From contig CANTUZ010000011.1 of NCBI GenBank assembly GCA_947846985.1, positions 27,777,089-27,841,088 on the forward strand: 64,000 nt of DNA, written 5' to 3'. Source of the DNA: Fratercula arctica (taxonomy: Eukaryota > Chordata > Aves > Charadriiformes > Alcidae). A program made the position numbers and the translations under genes. The notes beneath the pieces were generated by a model. That model made no database searches. It was not told the origin of the DNA and worked only from the letters and a program-made list of their open reading frames with translations. Below are positions 63,032-64,000 of the stretch, piece after piece. Position 1 is the stretch's first letter. Each line of letters opens with the position of its first letter.

Positions 63032-63128
63032 AAAAAAAAAAGGGGGGGGGGGGGCTGGTGGGGAGGAAAAGTCCACAGGATAGAAAGGAAAAGGAAAAAA
63101 AAAAAAAAAAGGAAAAGTCCACAGGATA
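63032..63128. repeat. A10-G13 tract and 18-bp direct repeats flanking poly(A)
   Basis: A10 (63032-63041) runs into G13 (63042-63054). Then GGAAAAGTCCACAGGATA occurs twice, at 63065-63082 and 63111-63128. The copies flank 28 bases that are purine-only and end in A16. This can be a simple 46-bp duplication, or a minimal insertion bounded by target-site-like repeats. Confidence 0.85.
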
Positions 63129-63860
63129 TGAACACTCAGCAGACACTGAAAACTATTATGCTCAAAAACAAGAGCGGGATGTGTATTCACATACCACAAC
63201 ACACTGACTTATTTCATAGCTCAGTAATGCATACGTAATTAGAGTCAAATTTGCATAGGACAGCTGATATCCAAATTTGTATGGCATTAGAGACAGCTTC
63301 ACTCGTTTGCAGTGAACTATGAACAGTAAATAAAGTTGCACAGAAGACTGGATGCGGGTTAGCAGAAGTGCGCTGCATTTTTGTGCCTGAATTCTTCATC
63401 CATTTACAGACCTCTCTCTCTGTTAACGTTTTCCCTAAACATACTCTAAATCACATATATTATGACTGCAGGAAAATAATCATAGCTTTATGCTACATCC
63501 ATTCACTTAGAATTATAAAATAAACAGTAAAATGGCCTTATTATTACAAGCCCCTTTTTCTGTTTTAAATTGCATTTTTTGGAAAAGGGCTTGTTCTGTT
63601 AATCTTGCTTTAACCAAGAACACGAATACCTTTCTATATGTGTATTTTATAGGGAGGTGGTGTGTGGTGCATACAAGACTGTCAAATTGGGATCTCAAAT
63701 TACCATAAAATATAAACTTATGAAATTATATTTAAAGAACAGCATATATTTATGTTTTCTGAACTAGTTGCCTGTGAGCTACATGTTCTTCATTTTAGTC
63801 CCTCCTGATTGAGCTCACATGTATGTTTAGGTAGTATTTATATTTAATTGGATTTTTGGG

Positions 63861-63893
63861 TTTTTTTTTTTGTTGTTTTTTTTTTTTTTTTTT
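63861..63893. repeat. Interrupted poly(T) tract
   Basis: T11, GTTG, T18. No retroelement body adjoins it. Confidence 0.9.
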
Positions 63894-64000
63894 AAGTCCG
63901 AAGGAAACACCCAAATGGTGGTCACTGTGCAGATTTTAATGATTGTTTCTGAAATCTTCTATTGAAAGTCTGGATTTGTAAATTCTTGAGGAAAGAAATG

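Larger units (their letters stand above)
62531..64000. other. Gene-free stretch to the end of the window
   Basis: No gene recognised. It contains the A10-G13 tract and duplicated 18-mer at 63032-63128, and a compound T tract at 63861-63893. AT-rich unique sequence otherwise. Confidence 0.6.

Noticed and set aside
1..64000. CRISPR arrays, bacterial operons, phage or integrative elements
   Set aside because: No regularly spaced repeats, no dense same-strand coding, and clear avian CR1 content show this is vertebrate nuclear DNA.
1..64000. Endogenous retrovirus or LTR element
   Set aside because: No paired long terminal repeats, primer-binding site or recognisable gag/pol/env motifs seen.

Overview
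This is a vertebrate nuclear segment, almost certainly from a bird. The evidence is three truncated copies of the avian CR1 non-LTR retrotransposon (14319-14448 minus, 46590-47001 minus, 60538-60922 plus). Each ends in the ATTCTATG-like octamer repeats typical of CR1 3' ends. There are no recognisable mammalian-type SINE or L1 sequences, and interspersed repeats are sparse (about 1 kb of 64 kb). The 46.6 kb copy resembles CR1 3' ends that I associate with non-galliform birds, but species cannot be fixed by eye.

I find no convincing protein-coding gene, rRNA, tRNA, known microRNA, CRISPR array or bacterial-type operon. All open frames are short, overlap on both strands, and show no domain I recognise; many begin at non-ATG codons. 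The only recognisable protein homology is the C-terminal part of the CR1 ORF2 protein in two of the CR1 copies. The window therefore reads as the interior of a very long intron, or as intergenic sequence. On the plus strand, long T runs outnumber long A runs roughly two to one, and T and G look generally in excess. That fits a plus-strand transcription unit running through the window, but is not proof of one.

Layout. At 1.56-1.96 kb lies a real CpG island, the best candidate promoter, with a short ATG frame running into a possible splice donor. From 12.6 to 13.2 kb is an AT-rich block with an ideal DR2 nuclear-receptor element and two more half-sites. A candidate spliced exon sits at 28948-29075, with branch point, polypyrimidine tract, acceptor and donor all near consensus. 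Weaker exon-like segments lie at 48041-48128 and 62057-62530; the last has a downstream AATAAA. AT-rich, low-repeat blocks at 19.5, 24.5, 32.4, 37.3, 41.0, 51.5 and 53.1 kb look like candidate conserved non-coding elements. They contain near-consensus NFI and homeodomain-type sites, and a near-perfect RFX X-box lies separately at 39567-39580. The rest is unique sequence with many homopolymer tracts, some microsatellites, two diverged 54-61 bp tandem duplications, C-rich quadruplex-prone tracts and short hairpins.

Taken together, the CpG island, sparse repeats and clustered candidate enhancers would suit the regulatory landscape of a developmental gene. That is inference: no gene can be named from this window, and I did not find a demonstrably new biological system.
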